Positions 26,373-34,819 of a stretch of DNA of 64,000 nucleotides are shown piece after piece (position 1 is the stretch's first letter; each line of letters opens with the position of its first letter). The stretch lies in assembly GCA_017052515.1 (NCBI GenBank), contig JAFHKR010000039.1, forward strand, positions 1,116,001-1,180,000. The letters are read 5' to 3'. The notes below the pieces were generated by a model. The model was not told where the DNA came from. It did no database searches and saw only the letters and a list, made by a program, of their open reading frames with translations. The DNA comes from Fictibacillus nanhaiensis (GTDB lineage: Bacteria; Bacillota; Bacilli; Bacillales; Fictibacillaceae). The translations under genes were made by a program, and so were the position numbers.

Positions 26373-26413
26373 GCACAAAAAACGATCAGAAGTTTTCTGA
26401 TCGTTTTTTGTGC
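26373..26413 (+). terminator. Terminator after phr
   Basis: GCACAAAAAACGATCAGAA pairs perfectly with its complement around a short loop; a T-containing arm follows, so it is a strong hairpin. Confidence 0.88.
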
Positions 26414-26617
26414 TTTAATTTATAGATGACTTTATGCTTCTCCAATATTCATCGCAAGCAGCAAAAAGAAAAAGAATACAAATGTTTGCTATTTATCGTA
26501 ATACCTAAAACTATATTGGTCCACTTTTTTGACAATATGGCGAAAATGACACCTGATAAGGTTAAAAACTTAAAGTGTATAACCAGGGTATTCTACTAAC
26601 TTCTATAGAATTCCCTC

Positions 26618-26932
26618 TTAGCTGATCAGTTTAAGTCCAACTGCGGCACTGAGCACCATTGCCATAAAAAGTATTCGTAGCCTACTTTTTGATTCACCAT
26701 AAAACAAGATTCCGACGATTCCGGAACCCACTGTACCAATTCCCGTCCAAATCGCATAAGCCGTTCCCATAGGTAAAGATCGCATAGCGAGACTCAACAA
26801 AAGAAAACTGCTGCTAAATCCTACAACAAGAACAAGAAAAGATATAACGCTCCTCTTCTTAGCAACAAGGTTCATACCTGTTACACCTACTACTTCAAAA
26901 AGACCTGCAAACACCAGAAAGATCCAGCCCAT
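26618..26932 (-). CDS. yvdR: SMR-family transporter subunit (YvdR-like)
   Basis: A 104-residue small multidrug resistance protein with four membrane helices and the key membrane Glu at residue 13 (FEVVGVTGMN). Its ATG overlaps the end of the partner gene by one base. The order TetR-SMR-SMR is that of the B. subtilis yvdT-yvdS-yvdR operon. Paired SMR proteins form antiparallel heterodimers; some pairs export guanidinium compounds, but no guanidine riboswitch is present here. Confidence 0.85.
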   Translation of the reverse strand: MGWIFLVFAGLFEVVGVTGMNLVAKKRSVISFLVLVVGFSSSFLLLSLAMRSLPMGTAYAIWTGIGTVGSGIVGILFYGESKSRLRILFMAMVLSAAVGLKLIS

Positions 26933-27273
26933 TATTGAACCCCTCCTTCTGATTTTGGTTTTCCTGTTACTAATTTTAGTCCCATAACTCCAACAAGAAG
27001 GACGAGAATCAGTAAAATTTTTAGCATTCTAAAGGGTTCTCCAAAAACAAGCATCTCCATCAACACGGTCCCACTTGCACCTAAGCCAGTAAATACAGCA
27101 TATACGGTACCTACAGGTAGGTGTTTCGTGGCCAAGATAAGCAGTGTAAAAGAGAAGATGATCGCGATTGTTGTACCCGTCCAAGTTAACATAGTGTTAG
27201 AGTGCTTTAGACCGATCACCCAACACACTTCAAATACTGATCCTAAAAGAACATAACCCCATGAACGATTCAT
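26932..27273 (-). CDS. yvdS: SMR-family transporter subunit (YvdS-like)
   Basis: A 113-residue four-helix SMR protein with the conserved Glu near residue 15 ([13 protein letters not shown]) and the [16 protein letters not shown] block. The C-terminus is a short charged tail. It overlaps both neighbours by one base (TAATG/TGATG type junctions), so all three genes should be co-translated. It is the probable heterodimer partner of the downstream SMR protein. Confidence 0.85.
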   Translation of the reverse strand: MNRSWGYVLLGSVFEVCWVIGLKHSNTMLTWTGTTIAIIFSFTLLILATKHLPVGTVYAVFTGLGASGTVLMEMLVFGEPFRMLKILLILVLLVGVMGLKLVTGKPKSEGGVQ

Positions 27274-27860
27274 TACAATTCACCACTTTCACAACTAATT
27301 CCCCGCCAGAAAACGGACCATGACTGTTTAGACCTTTTTTGCAGACGTTCTGGAATTCCATAGATTAGCTCTACAAGAAGTCCATCTAACATGGTCAAAA
27401 ATGCAAGAGCTGCTGTTTCTGGTGTAATATTCGTTTTTAGTTCATCCGAATTTTGTTCGAAAAGCTCAATAAACAAAGTCTCCAAACAATCAACAAACTT
27501 ATTACTTTCAACTTTAATCACTTCTTCATGCTTAACAGGCGGGTAAAAAATTGTACGCATAAAAAATTTCATATTATTGTTCTGCTCGAATCGTTCTAAA
27601 TACTCTGTTAAAAATGTAAATAAAGCATCTTTTAGCTCATTAGAGTGTTGATCTTTAATAAATTGTTGTACAAAATCGATTTCACAATCTGTTGCATCAT
27701 GAAATGTTTGTATGTAGAGATCATCTTTACTCTTAAAATGAGTATAGATCGATTGTTTTTTTATGCCTACCTCATTTGCGATTACCGACAAAGAAGCACC
27801 TTCATAACCAAGTTGTGCAAATTGAATGAGTGCATTTTGTTTTAATTGATCGTAAGTCAT
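27273..27860 (-). CDS. yvdT: TetR-family repressor of the SMR operon (YvdT-like)
   Basis: A 195-residue TetR regulator. The HTH is the stretch [31 protein letters not shown] near residues 25-55. The ATG at 27860 is chosen because AAGGTGG stands 8 bases upstream; the in-frame GTG at 27872 is part of that site. It is first in an operon with the two SMR genes. A 22-bp imperfect palindrome overlaps its ribosome site and is the likely autoregulatory operator. Confidence 0.88.
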   Translation of the reverse strand: MTYDQLKQNALIQFAQLGYEGASLSVIANEVGIKKQSIYTHFKSKDDLYIQTFHDATDCEIDFVQQFIKDQHSNELKDALFTFLTEYLERFEQNNNMKFFMRTIFYPPVKHEEVIKVESNKFVDCLETLFIELFEQNSDELKTNITPETAALAFLTMLDGLLVELIYGIPERLQKRSKQSWSVFWRGISCESGEL

Positions 27861-27870
27861 TTCACAGTCC

Positions 27871-27892
27871 ACCTTCCGAACGGTCGTAAGTT
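27871..27892. promoter_or_regulatory. Palindromic operator before the yvdTSR-type operon
   Basis: ACCTTCCGAACGGTCGTAAG and the next two bases match their own reverse complement at 16 of 22 positions, with the core CGA-CNG-TCG typical of TetR-family operators. It overlaps the ribosome site of the regulator gene. Confidence 0.6.
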
Positions 27893-28005
27893 AATCTTAT
27901 CACACTATTTTATCAAGTCAACATATTGAAATCGCTTAAATTTACATCATTCTAGTCAAATTGTGGTATCATTATTTTTGGTAAAATAATGAAAAAAAGG
28001 AAGAC

Positions 28006-29196
28006 GTGCGTTACATGAATACTCCAGATAATAAAACATTTATAGATAAGTTAGATTACGGAATTCTATTTATACTCTTCTTATTGTCAATTATTAGCTT
28101 GATGTTTATATATAGCGGCCAACAGTCTGGTCAATATAATGATAATTTTGTTCCGAAGCAGATTTTTTGGTACACACTTAGTACGATTTTGATGCTCGCT
28201 ATTGCACGCTTAGATTTTGAGCAGCTTAAAAGAATGTCTTGGTATTTTTATGGGATTGTTTTATTTTTTATTGTGATGTTAATTTTTGCACCAGAAAGTA
28301 TTGCAAAGCCGATCAACGGTTCAAAAGCGTGGTATCAATTACCTTTCCTTGGCTCTTTTCAGCCTTCTGAATTTATGAAGATCGCTTTGATCTTAGTTCT
28401 CAGTAATATCGTTGAATCTCACAATTACCAATATATTCAGCGAACGATAAAATCGGATCTATATCTAATTTACAAAATGGGACTAGCAAGTTTAGCTCCT
28501 ATTATCTTTGTCGCCATCCAGCCAGATTCAGGAATGATCATGCTCTACCTTTCCATCATTCTATCCATCATATTCATATCAGGTGTAAGCTGGAAGATCA
28601 TTTTGGCGGTTATCTCATTGCCATCTATCGTCTTGACAGCATTAATCGTCATCTATTTTAAATTCAATGACTTTTTTCAGACGAAACTGCTCGTCTTACT
28701 TCTTCCTCACCAACGAAGTAGGATAAACGGCTGGTTAAATCCGTTTGAATACACCGACCAAGGATACCAAACGAAACAAGCGATTACAGCGATCGGTTCA
28801 GGTTGGTATTCCGGTAAGGGATGGATGGAAGGAATCATGTATGTACCTGAAGCCCACACAGACTTTATCTTTTCCATCATTGGGGAAGACACTGGTTTTC
28901 TTGGGACATCCATAGTGGTCAGTTTGTTCTTTTTGTTGATCTATAAAATTGTGATTTTAGGTGTGAAGTCGAACTACTCTTTCGGCGGATATATGTGTTC
29001 CGGGATTATAGGACTTCTCTCGTTCCAAATCTTTCAGAATATCGGTATGAATATTGGGCTGTTGCCGGTAACTGGGGTTACTCTTCCGTTCCTAAGTTAT
29101 GGAGGCAGTTCACTTTTGTCCAACATGATGTTAATGGGGATTGTACTCGGAGTGAGTGTGCAGACGAATCGTTATATGTTTGAGATTCAACAATAA
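28006..29196 (+). CDS. RodA/FtsW-type SEDS peptidoglycan polymerase
   Basis: A 396-residue SEDS protein with about ten membrane helices. The family signatures are present: GSKAWYQLPFLGSFQPSEFMKI near residue 105, the catalytic-region aspartate in QPDSGMIM, GYQTKQAITAIGSGWYSGKG, PEAHTDFIFSIIGE and LPVTGVTLPFLSYGGSS. It is closer to RodA than to FtsW in the stretches I recognise. SEDS proteins polymerise glycan strands with a class B PBP; no PBP gene is nearby. The GTG at 28006 has AAGGAAG close by; ATG 28015 is the alternative. Confidence 0.88.
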   Translation: MRYMNTPDNKTFIDKLDYGILFILFLLSIISLMFIYSGQQSGQYNDNFVPKQIFWYTLSTILMLAIARLDFEQLKRMSWYFYGIVLFFIVMLIFAPESIAKPINGSKAWYQLPFLGSFQPSEFMKIALILVLSNIVESHNYQYIQRTIKSDLYLIYKMGLASLAPIIFVAIQPDSGMIMLYLSIILSIIFISGVSWKIILAVISLPSIVLTALIVIYFKFNDFFQTKLLVLLLPHQRSRINGWLNPFEYTDQGYQTKQAITAIGSGWYSGKGWMEGIMYVPEAHTDFIFSIIGEDTGFLGTSIVVSLFFLLIYKIVILGVKSNYSFGGYMCSGIIGLLSFQIFQNIGMNIGLLPVTGVTLPFLSYGGSSLLSNMMLMGIVLGVSVQTNRYMFEIQQ

Positions 29197-29224
29197 ATTG
29201 AGTGTAGTTTCACCTGAAAATGGG

Positions 29225-29252
29225 ACAACGACCAGATAACTTCTGGTCGTTG
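29225..29252 (+). terminator. Terminator after the SEDS gene
   Basis: ACAACGACCAG and CTGGTCGTTGT form an 11-bp stem with a 6-base loop, followed by TTGTTTTC. Confidence 0.85.
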
Positions 29253-29279
29253 TTTGTTTTCGTGGGATTTTTGCAAGTC

Positions 29280-29409
29280 GTTGATCTCCGTTCCAGGTGC
29301 TTCGCTTTCCGCAGGGCAGGCGGTGAGCCACATTCTTAACGTTTCACTTTTAAGTGTCTCACCTGCCCACCTGTCCCGCAGGAGTCTCGCACCTTACACT
29401 CCAATCAAC
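29280..29409. repeat. Long imperfect palindrome (Bacillaceae interspersed repeat type)
   Basis: The ends GTTGAT and ATCAAC pair, then AGGTGC/GCACCT, then GCAGGGCAGGCGGTGAG against CTCACCTGCCCACCTGTCCC, giving a nested hairpin about 130 bp long. The GGTGCTTCGCTTTCCGC wording resembles an intergenic palindrome I have seen in many Bacillaceae genomes. It is GC-richer than its surroundings. No gene is inside. Confidence 0.75.
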
Positions 29410-29430
29410 TTATATGGGAGCTTTCTGCTA

Positions 29431-29522
29431 ATCTGTCCGATTGAAAGGATAATCTGTCCATTCTTGAATGAAATCTGTCCGATTAGGTATTTTATCTGTC
29501 CAATTCCGTTCTTAATCTGTCC
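29431..29522. repeat. Phased 21-bp repeat array C (word ATCTGTCC)
   Basis: ATCTGTCC occurs without mismatch at 29431, 29452, 29473, 29494 and 29515, with every interval exactly 21 bp. The 13 bases between copies are not conserved. It lies between the palindrome and the terminator of the small peptide gene. Confidence 0.9.
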
Positions 29523-29574
29523 ATTTCCAATTACAAGTAACAATTCCCCCTCACTTCAACATGCCAACAAATGA

Positions 29575-29605
29575 AAAGCACTCCTTCGACTAGAAGAAGT
29601 GCTTT
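29575..29605 (-). terminator. Terminator after the small peptide gene
   Basis: AAAGCACTTC and its partner in GAAGGAGTGCTTT form a stem, followed on the minus strand by T-rich sequence. Confidence 0.7.
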
Positions 29606-29611
29606 CAAAAC

Positions 29612-29749
29612 TTATTCACTTGTTGGAAGGATCTCAGTAACATGAACCGATTCCTTCATATTAGGACTACCTGCATTATCTGCAAAACCGAAAATACTTA
29701 ACACCACAATGGTCACACCAAGTAAGAATTTTTTGTTCACTTTCATCAT
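29612..29749 (-). CDS. Small exported peptide coupled to the histidine kinase, 45 aa
   Basis: The ATG at 29749 overlaps the kinase stop (ATGA), so the gene should be translated by coupling. The product has a Lys-rich start, a hydrophobic helix (FLLGVTIVVLSIFGFA) with a plausible signal-peptidase site after Ala-Asp/Asn-Ala, and a polar C-terminal 25 residues ending in TEILPTSE. Layout and size resemble Phr-type or other secreted signalling peptides. It could be the ligand or a regulator of the large sensor upstream. That link is inference from position. Confidence 0.7.
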   Translation of the reverse strand: MMKVNKKFLLGVTIVVLSIFGFADNAGSPNMKESVHVTEILPTSE

Positions 29750-31947
29750 TTCACCGCGTCCAATTCAATCGTCGCCTTAAACAGATCACCGTCAACGTCG
29801 ATATCCAGGCTACCTTCGTGAAGATCTACGATAGATTTTGCAATAGCTAACCCTAAACCTGAACCGTCCGTATGACGTGATGTGTCTCCGCGTTTGAATC
29901 GCTCAAATAATTCTTCAAAGTTTCCGCCTAGTTCATATTTCGAGACATTTTTAAATGAAACGACAATCTTTTGATTTTCCTCTGAAACGGACACGTATAC
30001 TCTAGTATTCTCCATAGAGTACTTTAGTGCGTTGCCTATTAGGTTATCGAAGACACGCCACATTTTTTGTCCATCCACATGAGCAAATATTGGAACACTA
30101 GGTGTTGCTAGTCTAAAAGTTAATGATGATTCCTTAATGGTTTCGTTGTATTCGGCCATGGACTGCTGAAGCAACTGGACGATATCCACCTTATGTTTAA
30201 CCAATTCCAGATTCCCGCTTGCCATCTTAGAAACTTCGAACAGATCGTCAATTAAGATTTTCAGACGTTTTGACTTACGATCTATGATTTCTAGATATGC
30301 ATTCTGATCTTCTGTTGTTACTTCTTGTGATTTTAAGAGTTCCGTATATGTGATGATGGATGTTAACGGAGTCCTTAAATCATGACTAACATTCGTAATC
30401 AGCTCCGTTTTAAGCCTTTCACTTTTAGCTTCAGCCCGTTTAGATGTTTTCACACCATACTTGAGTAGGTTAAGGTTACCTGCAAGCATTGCTAATGCCG
30501 ATTTTCCCTTATGAGGCAGATCTTGTTCCATCTGTCCTGCCGCAAGTTCTTTCGAATGCTGAATGATTCGATTAAAATACCCTATCCTTTTAAAAAGGTA
30601 GATGAGTACGGGTAAGGTGAAGAGCAAAAAAAGAATGCAATAAACGACAAATGCCATAGGTTGATAGAATACAACGGCTGCACCGAAACCTGACAAAAAG
30701 ATGACAAGGAGAAGCAACATAATTTGAATTCCAACGCTTCGGTTGTAAAAGGCATCAGAAACTAATCGATAAACCCATCTTGGTGACTTAATAATGAACG
30801 CATCTCGATACAACGGTTTGTTATTAACATCACGGTAGATCCATACCCCTTGAACTAATGTGATACCTACCACAAACGCTGTAATCAGAAATTCAAATAG
30901 ACCATCACTATACATGATTGAAAATGCAAGATGATCGTAGTTTTGGGCATTCATGACGATTGTCATATATGCAAAAAACATACTGATCAGTAAGCTTCCT
31001 AAACGAATATCAATCGGCACTTTTCGATAAATGTTCTTTTTATCCGAAGATATAATCATCTTTAGTGGATGAAGTCTTCTTCCCCATATGATTACCGTGA
31101 TAAGTAGTAGAATACTTGCAACTGAAATCCCATAAAAGAAAGATTGTCTCTTCTCAAAATCATCTACTTGCTTTTGTAACCAGCTGCCTTCTTTAGGAAG
31201 AGTGATGATACCCTGAAGGTTCTTTGTATTTTGTGTCAAATATTCGTTATAGTCGTAATCAGAAAAGAAATCTTGTTCGTTTATGACCAGATTGCCATCT
31301 TCAGATGAAGAGGAATATTCTTTCGTGAATAGATTGGATTTTCCTTTAAGTTCCGCTGGACGATCTATTGTCCGTACATTTGTATACACATCTTTTGTAT
31401 TTAAATCTACTAAATAGTAGTTGAAACCTAGTCGGTTAGGATCATAGTCTGAGATAAAACGTTGCCTTTCTTTTACAAAGTCATTTATTTCTTTTTCCTT
31501 TTCCTTCACAATCTTTGCTTCGATGTGTTCGTCACTTTTAAAGTTTTCCATGATATCTTTTATTTTTGCATCTCTTTGTTGTTCATAAAGCTTCACAATA
31601 TCTTCGTCTTTTGCAGCCTTAGCTTCATCAATCTGATATTCATATTGGTTTTTGATATCCGCTACTTGCTCTGACAAACTTCCATAGCGAGTACGATGCT
31701 CTTCAATTTCTTCTTTTGAAACTTTAATATTGTTCTTTAGCTCGTCTTTAGATAGATAATTGACTTCAGATATACTCAAAAAATTAATAAACTCTTCAAA
31801 CTCTGCGTTAAATTCTTCTGTATGAAAGTAATCCTTCTTAAAATACCAGTGTCCGTTCTCAAGTATTGAAACGATCCCACTTAACCCAAAGGTCAACAAT
31901 ACTACCCAAACAAAGAATTTGGTTCTATTTTTCCATTTTATATCCAA
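29746..31947 (-). CDS. Sensor histidine kinase with large extracytoplasmic domain
   Basis: A 733-residue kinase. One membrane helix (residues 13-30) is followed by an extracytoplasmic region of about 240 residues, much of it a charged coiled coil, then several further membrane helices (about 270-460), a short linker, the H-box NVSHDLRTPLTSIITYTELL with phospho-His near 519, and an HATPase domain with DNLIGNALKYS and SGLGLAIAKSIVDLH. It overlaps the response regulator by 23 bases and the small peptide by 4. The multi-helix sensor with coiled coil is like kinases that sense envelope stress or antimicrobials. Confidence 0.9.
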   Translation of the reverse strand: MDIKWKNRTKFFVWVVLLTFGLSGIVSILENGHWYFKKDYFHTEEFNAEFEEFINFLSISEVNYLSKDELKNNIKVSKEEIEEHRTRYGSLSEQVADIKNQYEYQIDEAKAAKDEDIVKLYEQQRDAKIKDIMENFKSDEHIEAKIVKEKEKEINDFVKERQRFISDYDPNRLGFNYYLVDLNTKDVYTNVRTIDRPAELKGKSNLFTKEYSSSSEDGNLVINEQDFFSDYDYNEYLTQNTKNLQGIITLPKEGSWLQKQVDDFEKRQSFFYGISVASILLLITVIIWGRRLHPLKMIISSDKKNIYRKVPIDIRLGSLLISMFFAYMTIVMNAQNYDHLAFSIMYSDGLFEFLITAFVVGITLVQGVWIYRDVNNKPLYRDAFIIKSPRWVYRLVSDAFYNRSVGIQIMLLLLVIFLSGFGAAVVFYQPMAFVVYCILFLLFTLPVLIYLFKRIGYFNRIIQHSKELAAGQMEQDLPHKGKSALAMLAGNLNLLKYGVKTSKRAEAKSERLKTELITNVSHDLRTPLTSIITYTELLKSQEVTTEDQNAYLEIIDRKSKRLKILIDDLFEVSKMASGNLELVKHKVDIVQLLQQSMAEYNETIKESSLTFRLATPSVPIFAHVDGQKMWRVFDNLIGNALKYSMENTRVYVSVSEENQKIVVSFKNVSKYELGGNFEELFERFKRGDTSRHTDGSGLGLAIAKSIVDLHEGSLDIDVDGDLFKATIELDAVK

Positions 31948-32617
31948 TTCCCCATACCACCTTTAAATATCTAGGATTTTTCGGATCAATCTCGATTTTT
32001 TCTCTGATCTTGCGAATATGTACCGCAACCGTGTTCTCGGCATTATAACTAGGTTCCTTCCAAACCCGTTCATAAATATCATTAATGGAAAAAACTCTTC
32101 CAGGGTATGACATAAGCAACTCCACAATCTTGTATTCGATAGGAGTTAGTTTTACAGAGTCACCGTTTATAGCAACTTCCTTTGCTTCTTTATCGAGAGT
32201 TAGGCCGTTCAGATCGATGAAATTCCTTTTGCCTTCATATGTACCCAAAGTTATGTAACGCCTTAGCTGAGATTTAACACGAGCGATCAGCTCCAGAGGA
32301 TTGAATGGTTTTGTCACATAATCATCGGCACCAATCTGCAGTCCTAGTACTTTGTCGGTGTCTTCACTCTTTGCACTTAAGATAATGATGGGTATGTTTT
32401 TTTGTTCTCGTATTTTAAAGGTGGTTGAGATCCCATCTAACTTTGGCATCATAATGTCCATCACAATAAGATGGATAGGCTGTTCATCTAATTTCTCTAA
32501 AGCCTCAATTCCATCTCTAGCCTGAACAACGGTTATTCCTTCATTTTTTAAATAGATCTCGATTGCATCACGAATTTCCTTTTCATCATCTACAACTAAC
32601 ACATTAAAATCATTCAT
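31925..32617 (-). CDS. OmpR/PhoB-family response regulator
   Basis: A 230-residue regulator. The receiver has the acidic pair Asp10-Asp11, phospho-acceptor Asp54 (VMDIMMPKLDG) and the conserved Lys in YVTKPF; the C-terminal winged helix ends with VAVHIRKIREKIEIDPKNPRYLKVVWGIGYK. It is encoded just before its kinase, overlapping it by 23 bases. Two direct CTTAAG repeats 11 bp apart upstream may be its own binding site. The VanR/YycF-like group is likely. Confidence 0.92.
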   Translation of the reverse strand: MNDFNVLVVDDEKEIRDAIEIYLKNEGITVVQARDGIEALEKLDEQPIHLIVMDIMMPKLDGISTTFKIREQKNIPIIILSAKSEDTDKVLGLQIGADDYVTKPFNPLELIARVKSQLRRYITLGTYEGKRNFIDLNGLTLDKEAKEVAINGDSVKLTPIEYKIVELLMSYPGRVFSINDIYERVWKEPSYNAENTVAVHIRKIREKIEIDPKNPRYLKVVWGIGYKMEK

Positions 32618-32708
32618 TTCCTCACACTCCCTTCTGCATTATAGCATGGCATATATTTGAAATTATCTTTATTCTACACAGCAATCCTTTATATTTAGTT
32701 AGCAAAAA

Positions 32709-32727
32709 TCTTAAGACTTTCTTAAGT
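32709..32727 (-). promoter_or_regulatory. Direct repeats upstream of the response regulator
   Basis: CTTAAG occurs at 32710-32715 and 32721-32726, 11 bp apart, about 95 bp before the regulator start. OmpR-family regulators typically bind such 11-bp-spaced direct repeats. Autoregulation is inference. Confidence 0.45.
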
Positions 32728-32756
32728 TCCGCGAGCTCAAAATATAGGCAAACAAA

Positions 32757-32783
32757 AAAGCACATTTCTATTTAAAGAAATGC
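32757..32783 (-). terminator. Terminator after the SRPBCC gene
   Basis: GCATTTCTTT and AGAAATGTGC form the stem, followed on the minus strand by TTTTTTG. Confidence 0.8.
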
Positions 32784-32804
32784 ACTCTCTCTTATAAAAC
32801 AGTA

Positions 32805-33233
32805 TTAGTTTTGAGCTTCACTATATCTTTTAAAATTGTCCATAAATGCTTGCCAACCGGCTTCTTGCATTTCAACCGGATTCGACGCTTCTGCTTCAAA
32901 CGTTTCAACAATTCTCGTGTCATTTTCCAAACCGACAAAAGTAATGGTTACTTTTCTTCCATCATCTAACGTATAAGCAATGAATTCATTTGTTTTCACT
33001 TCATCGTATGCTCCGCTAAAATCAAACCCAAAGCTGCCATCTTTTGCTTCCATTCTCGTAAGGAACCTTCCGCCTTCTCTTAGGTCATTCTCTGCTTTAG
33101 GTGCGTGCCATTCATCAGACGCAAAACTCCAACCTGTAATATGCTGAGGCTCTGTCCAGTATTTCCAAACTTCTGCAATCGGTTTATGTACGGTCGTTTC
33201 CACTGTAATCATAACTTTGTTAGATGTCTCCAT
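32805..33233 (-). CDS. SRPBCC/AHSA1-family protein
   Basis: A 142-residue START-like fold protein of the AHA1-domain group. The family pattern is seen in TVHKPIAEVWKYWTEPQHITGWSF, the GGRFLTRMEAKDGSFGFDFSGAYDEV strand pair and the WQAFMDNFKRY terminal helix. The start at 33233 has AAGGTGG 8 bases upstream. These proteins bind hydrophobic ligands; the specific role is unknown. Confidence 0.85.
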   Translation of the reverse strand: METSNKVMITVETTVHKPIAEVWKYWTEPQHITGWSFASDEWHAPKAENDLREGGRFLTRMEAKDGSFGFDFSGAYDEVKTNEFIAYTLDDGRKVTITFVGLENDTRIVETFEAEASNPVEMQEAGWQAFMDNFKRYSEAQN

Positions 33234-33388
33234 TATTCCAACCACCTTTTAAATAGGATATTAGATCGTTGACCTACCATTTTAACAAAGTAACTCTTCG
33301 ATTTCATTTAGGTAAGACACCGTTAATTATTCAATAAAAAATACATTTCTCCTGCTTTGAAAAATAATTTTTAAAATTTAACTTTATA

Positions 33389-33760
33389 TTATTCACGCCA
33401 AAATTTTGTGTAATGAGCTTTATCCTCTATATTAAATGAAATTATTTTTTCAAGCAGTTCATAATTCACTTCATCTTTCCAGCGAATGCGGAACAACCCT
33501 TTTGTAAACGTATAACCAGCCTTCTTAATATCGTCTGCAAACTTCACCATCGTTACTTCTTCAGGTGCTAAACTAATGTGCTGTTTAGCCATAGAGATTC
33601 CAATAATAAATGTTCCATGATCGGTATACATCGGAGTATTCCACTTGAATTGTGGTTCTAAAGAAGGGAACTTTTTTGCAACCCACTTCAAAACTTCTTC
33701 CATTCGATTTCGTTGATCAGGGTCATTAATACTTGCTAAATAATCTATAAAAACTTCCAT
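33389..33760 (-). CDS. fra: Frataxin-like iron chaperone Fra (YdhG)
   Basis: A 123-residue DUF1801-fold protein nearly the same length as B. subtilis Fra/YdhG (124), and matching in [29 protein letters not shown] (about residues 39-67), [28 protein letters not shown] and the terminal FWRE. Fra delivers iron for Fe-S cluster and haem assembly. It is a single gene with no obvious partner. Confidence 0.85.
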   Translation of the reverse strand: MEVFIDYLASINDPDQRNRMEEVLKWVAKKFPSLEPQFKWNTPMYTDHGTFIIGISMAKQHISLAPEEVTMVKFADDIKKAGYTFTKGLFRIRWKDEVNYELLEKIISFNIEDKAHYTKFWRE

Positions 33761-33855
33761 AATTTCCTCCTTTAACGATCTAAACTTCGGACTATCTTCT
33801 GCTTTTTAGTGTAAGTATTTTTCAAGTTTATAGCAAATGGATAACTGATTGTTTT

Positions 33856-34719
33856 TTACTTGTTTGAACAAGTTTGACACCCGACTCCTTTTACACGGTC
33901 TTTCACTCTAGCTGTGTATTCATCACCACAATTTTTGCAGAGCCACCAAACGTTATTGTATGAAGTAACGGAAACATCTTTAGCTGTTTTATGTACACCA
34001 AACAATGTACCATTGCGATCAGGATGCCATTCAGCTGCAATCTCTGGATACATCATAAAAAGAGAATTCTCTATTTTTATACATTCTGGACAACGGGACT
34101 TATTCTTAATTCTTTTTCGAATTTTTTCCCGCCAAACATGTCCTTTTTCACATACCCACGCTACTTCCTCATTTGAATTGTACACTACCTCCTGTGGAGT
34201 TATCCCATTGTTAATGGTAGACCATTCTTTTATTAGCTCGGGATGAACGGTTGCCAAACAGTTCTTTTCGTAAGCCTTTTTATCTGAGCAATAGACACAC
34301 ACACTTTTTGGGTTGTGAACACGATCTTTCACCGTTTCTTCCCACTCATGTCCTCTTTTACACACCCACCATCTCTGCGGCCAAACCTCCTTGCTATCTA
34401 CATCTCCAGAAGTAAGATTTAGGTTACGTGTTGGATGCCATTGTTGACAGAGTTCAGGATCGGCCTCCGCTAATGTCTCACGTTTAACCTCTCCAAACTG
34501 ATACGATCGCTTTAACGCCCTTTCTTCTCTGACACAATCGGAACATTCCAAGTTCTTTTTATATCGCTCACGAATGGTCGCTCCCCATTCATGTCCTTTT
34601 GAACAAACCCACCATATGTATTCATAACTGCCAAAACTCGTTTGGCACGGTTCTATACCTTTATTTTTTGTAGGATGCCATTGTAATAATAATTTACTCG
34701 GTAATAACATCTGCTTCAA
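33856..34719 (-). CDS. Protein with four zinc-ribbon (DUF4379-type) repeats
   Basis: A 287-residue protein built of four repeats of about 65 residues. Each has a helix with LxxxWHPxxN and a treble-clef-like ribbon WWVCxxGHEWxxxIxxRxxxxxxCxxC; ribbon Cys pairs lie near residues 34/53-56, 105/126, 178/197 and 250/280. The last copy replaces the His of the CxxGH motif (CKNCGDEY). The TTG at 34719 has AAAGGG 8 bases upstream. Its leader holds a terminator-like hairpin and a promoter inverted repeat shared with rap. DUF4379 proteins are linked by some authors to nucleic-acid-acting contexts; the function here is unknown. Confidence 0.8.
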   Translation of the reverse strand: MKQMLLPSKLLLQWHPTKNKGIEPCQTSFGSYEYIWWVCSKGHEWGATIRERYKKNLECSDCVREERALKRSYQFGEVKRETLAEADPELCQQWHPTRNLNLTSGDVDSKEVWPQRWWVCKRGHEWEETVKDRVHNPKSVCVYCSDKKAYEKNCLATVHPELIKEWSTINNGITPQEVVYNSNEEVAWVCEKGHVWREKIRKRIKNKSRCPECIKIENSLFMMYPEIAAEWHPDRNGTLFGVHKTAKDVSVTSYNNVWWLCKNCGDEYTARVKDRVKGVGCQTCSNK

Positions 34720-34763
34720 ATTCTCAACCCTTTCTCATTCAAACAGCACGCATAATAAAAAAG

Positions 34764-34790
34764 AACTACACAAAAGACCTCTGTGTAGTT
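34764..34790 (-). terminator. Terminator-like hairpin in the leader of the zinc-ribbon gene
   Basis: AACTACACA and TGTGTAGTT form a 9-bp stem with a 9-base loop. On the minus strand it is followed by CTTTTTTATT. It sits between a TATAAT box (34826-34831 region) and the zinc-ribbon start, so it would end transcripts after only a few dozen bases unless read-through occurs. Confidence 0.65.
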
Positions 34791-34819
34791 AATTATACCT
34801 ATAAACCTATGAAAAGAAC

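Noticed and set aside
26618-27892. Guanidine (ykkC) riboswitch before the SMR pair
   Set aside because: None of the conserved ykkC core blocks is present in the leader; a TetR-type operator is found instead.
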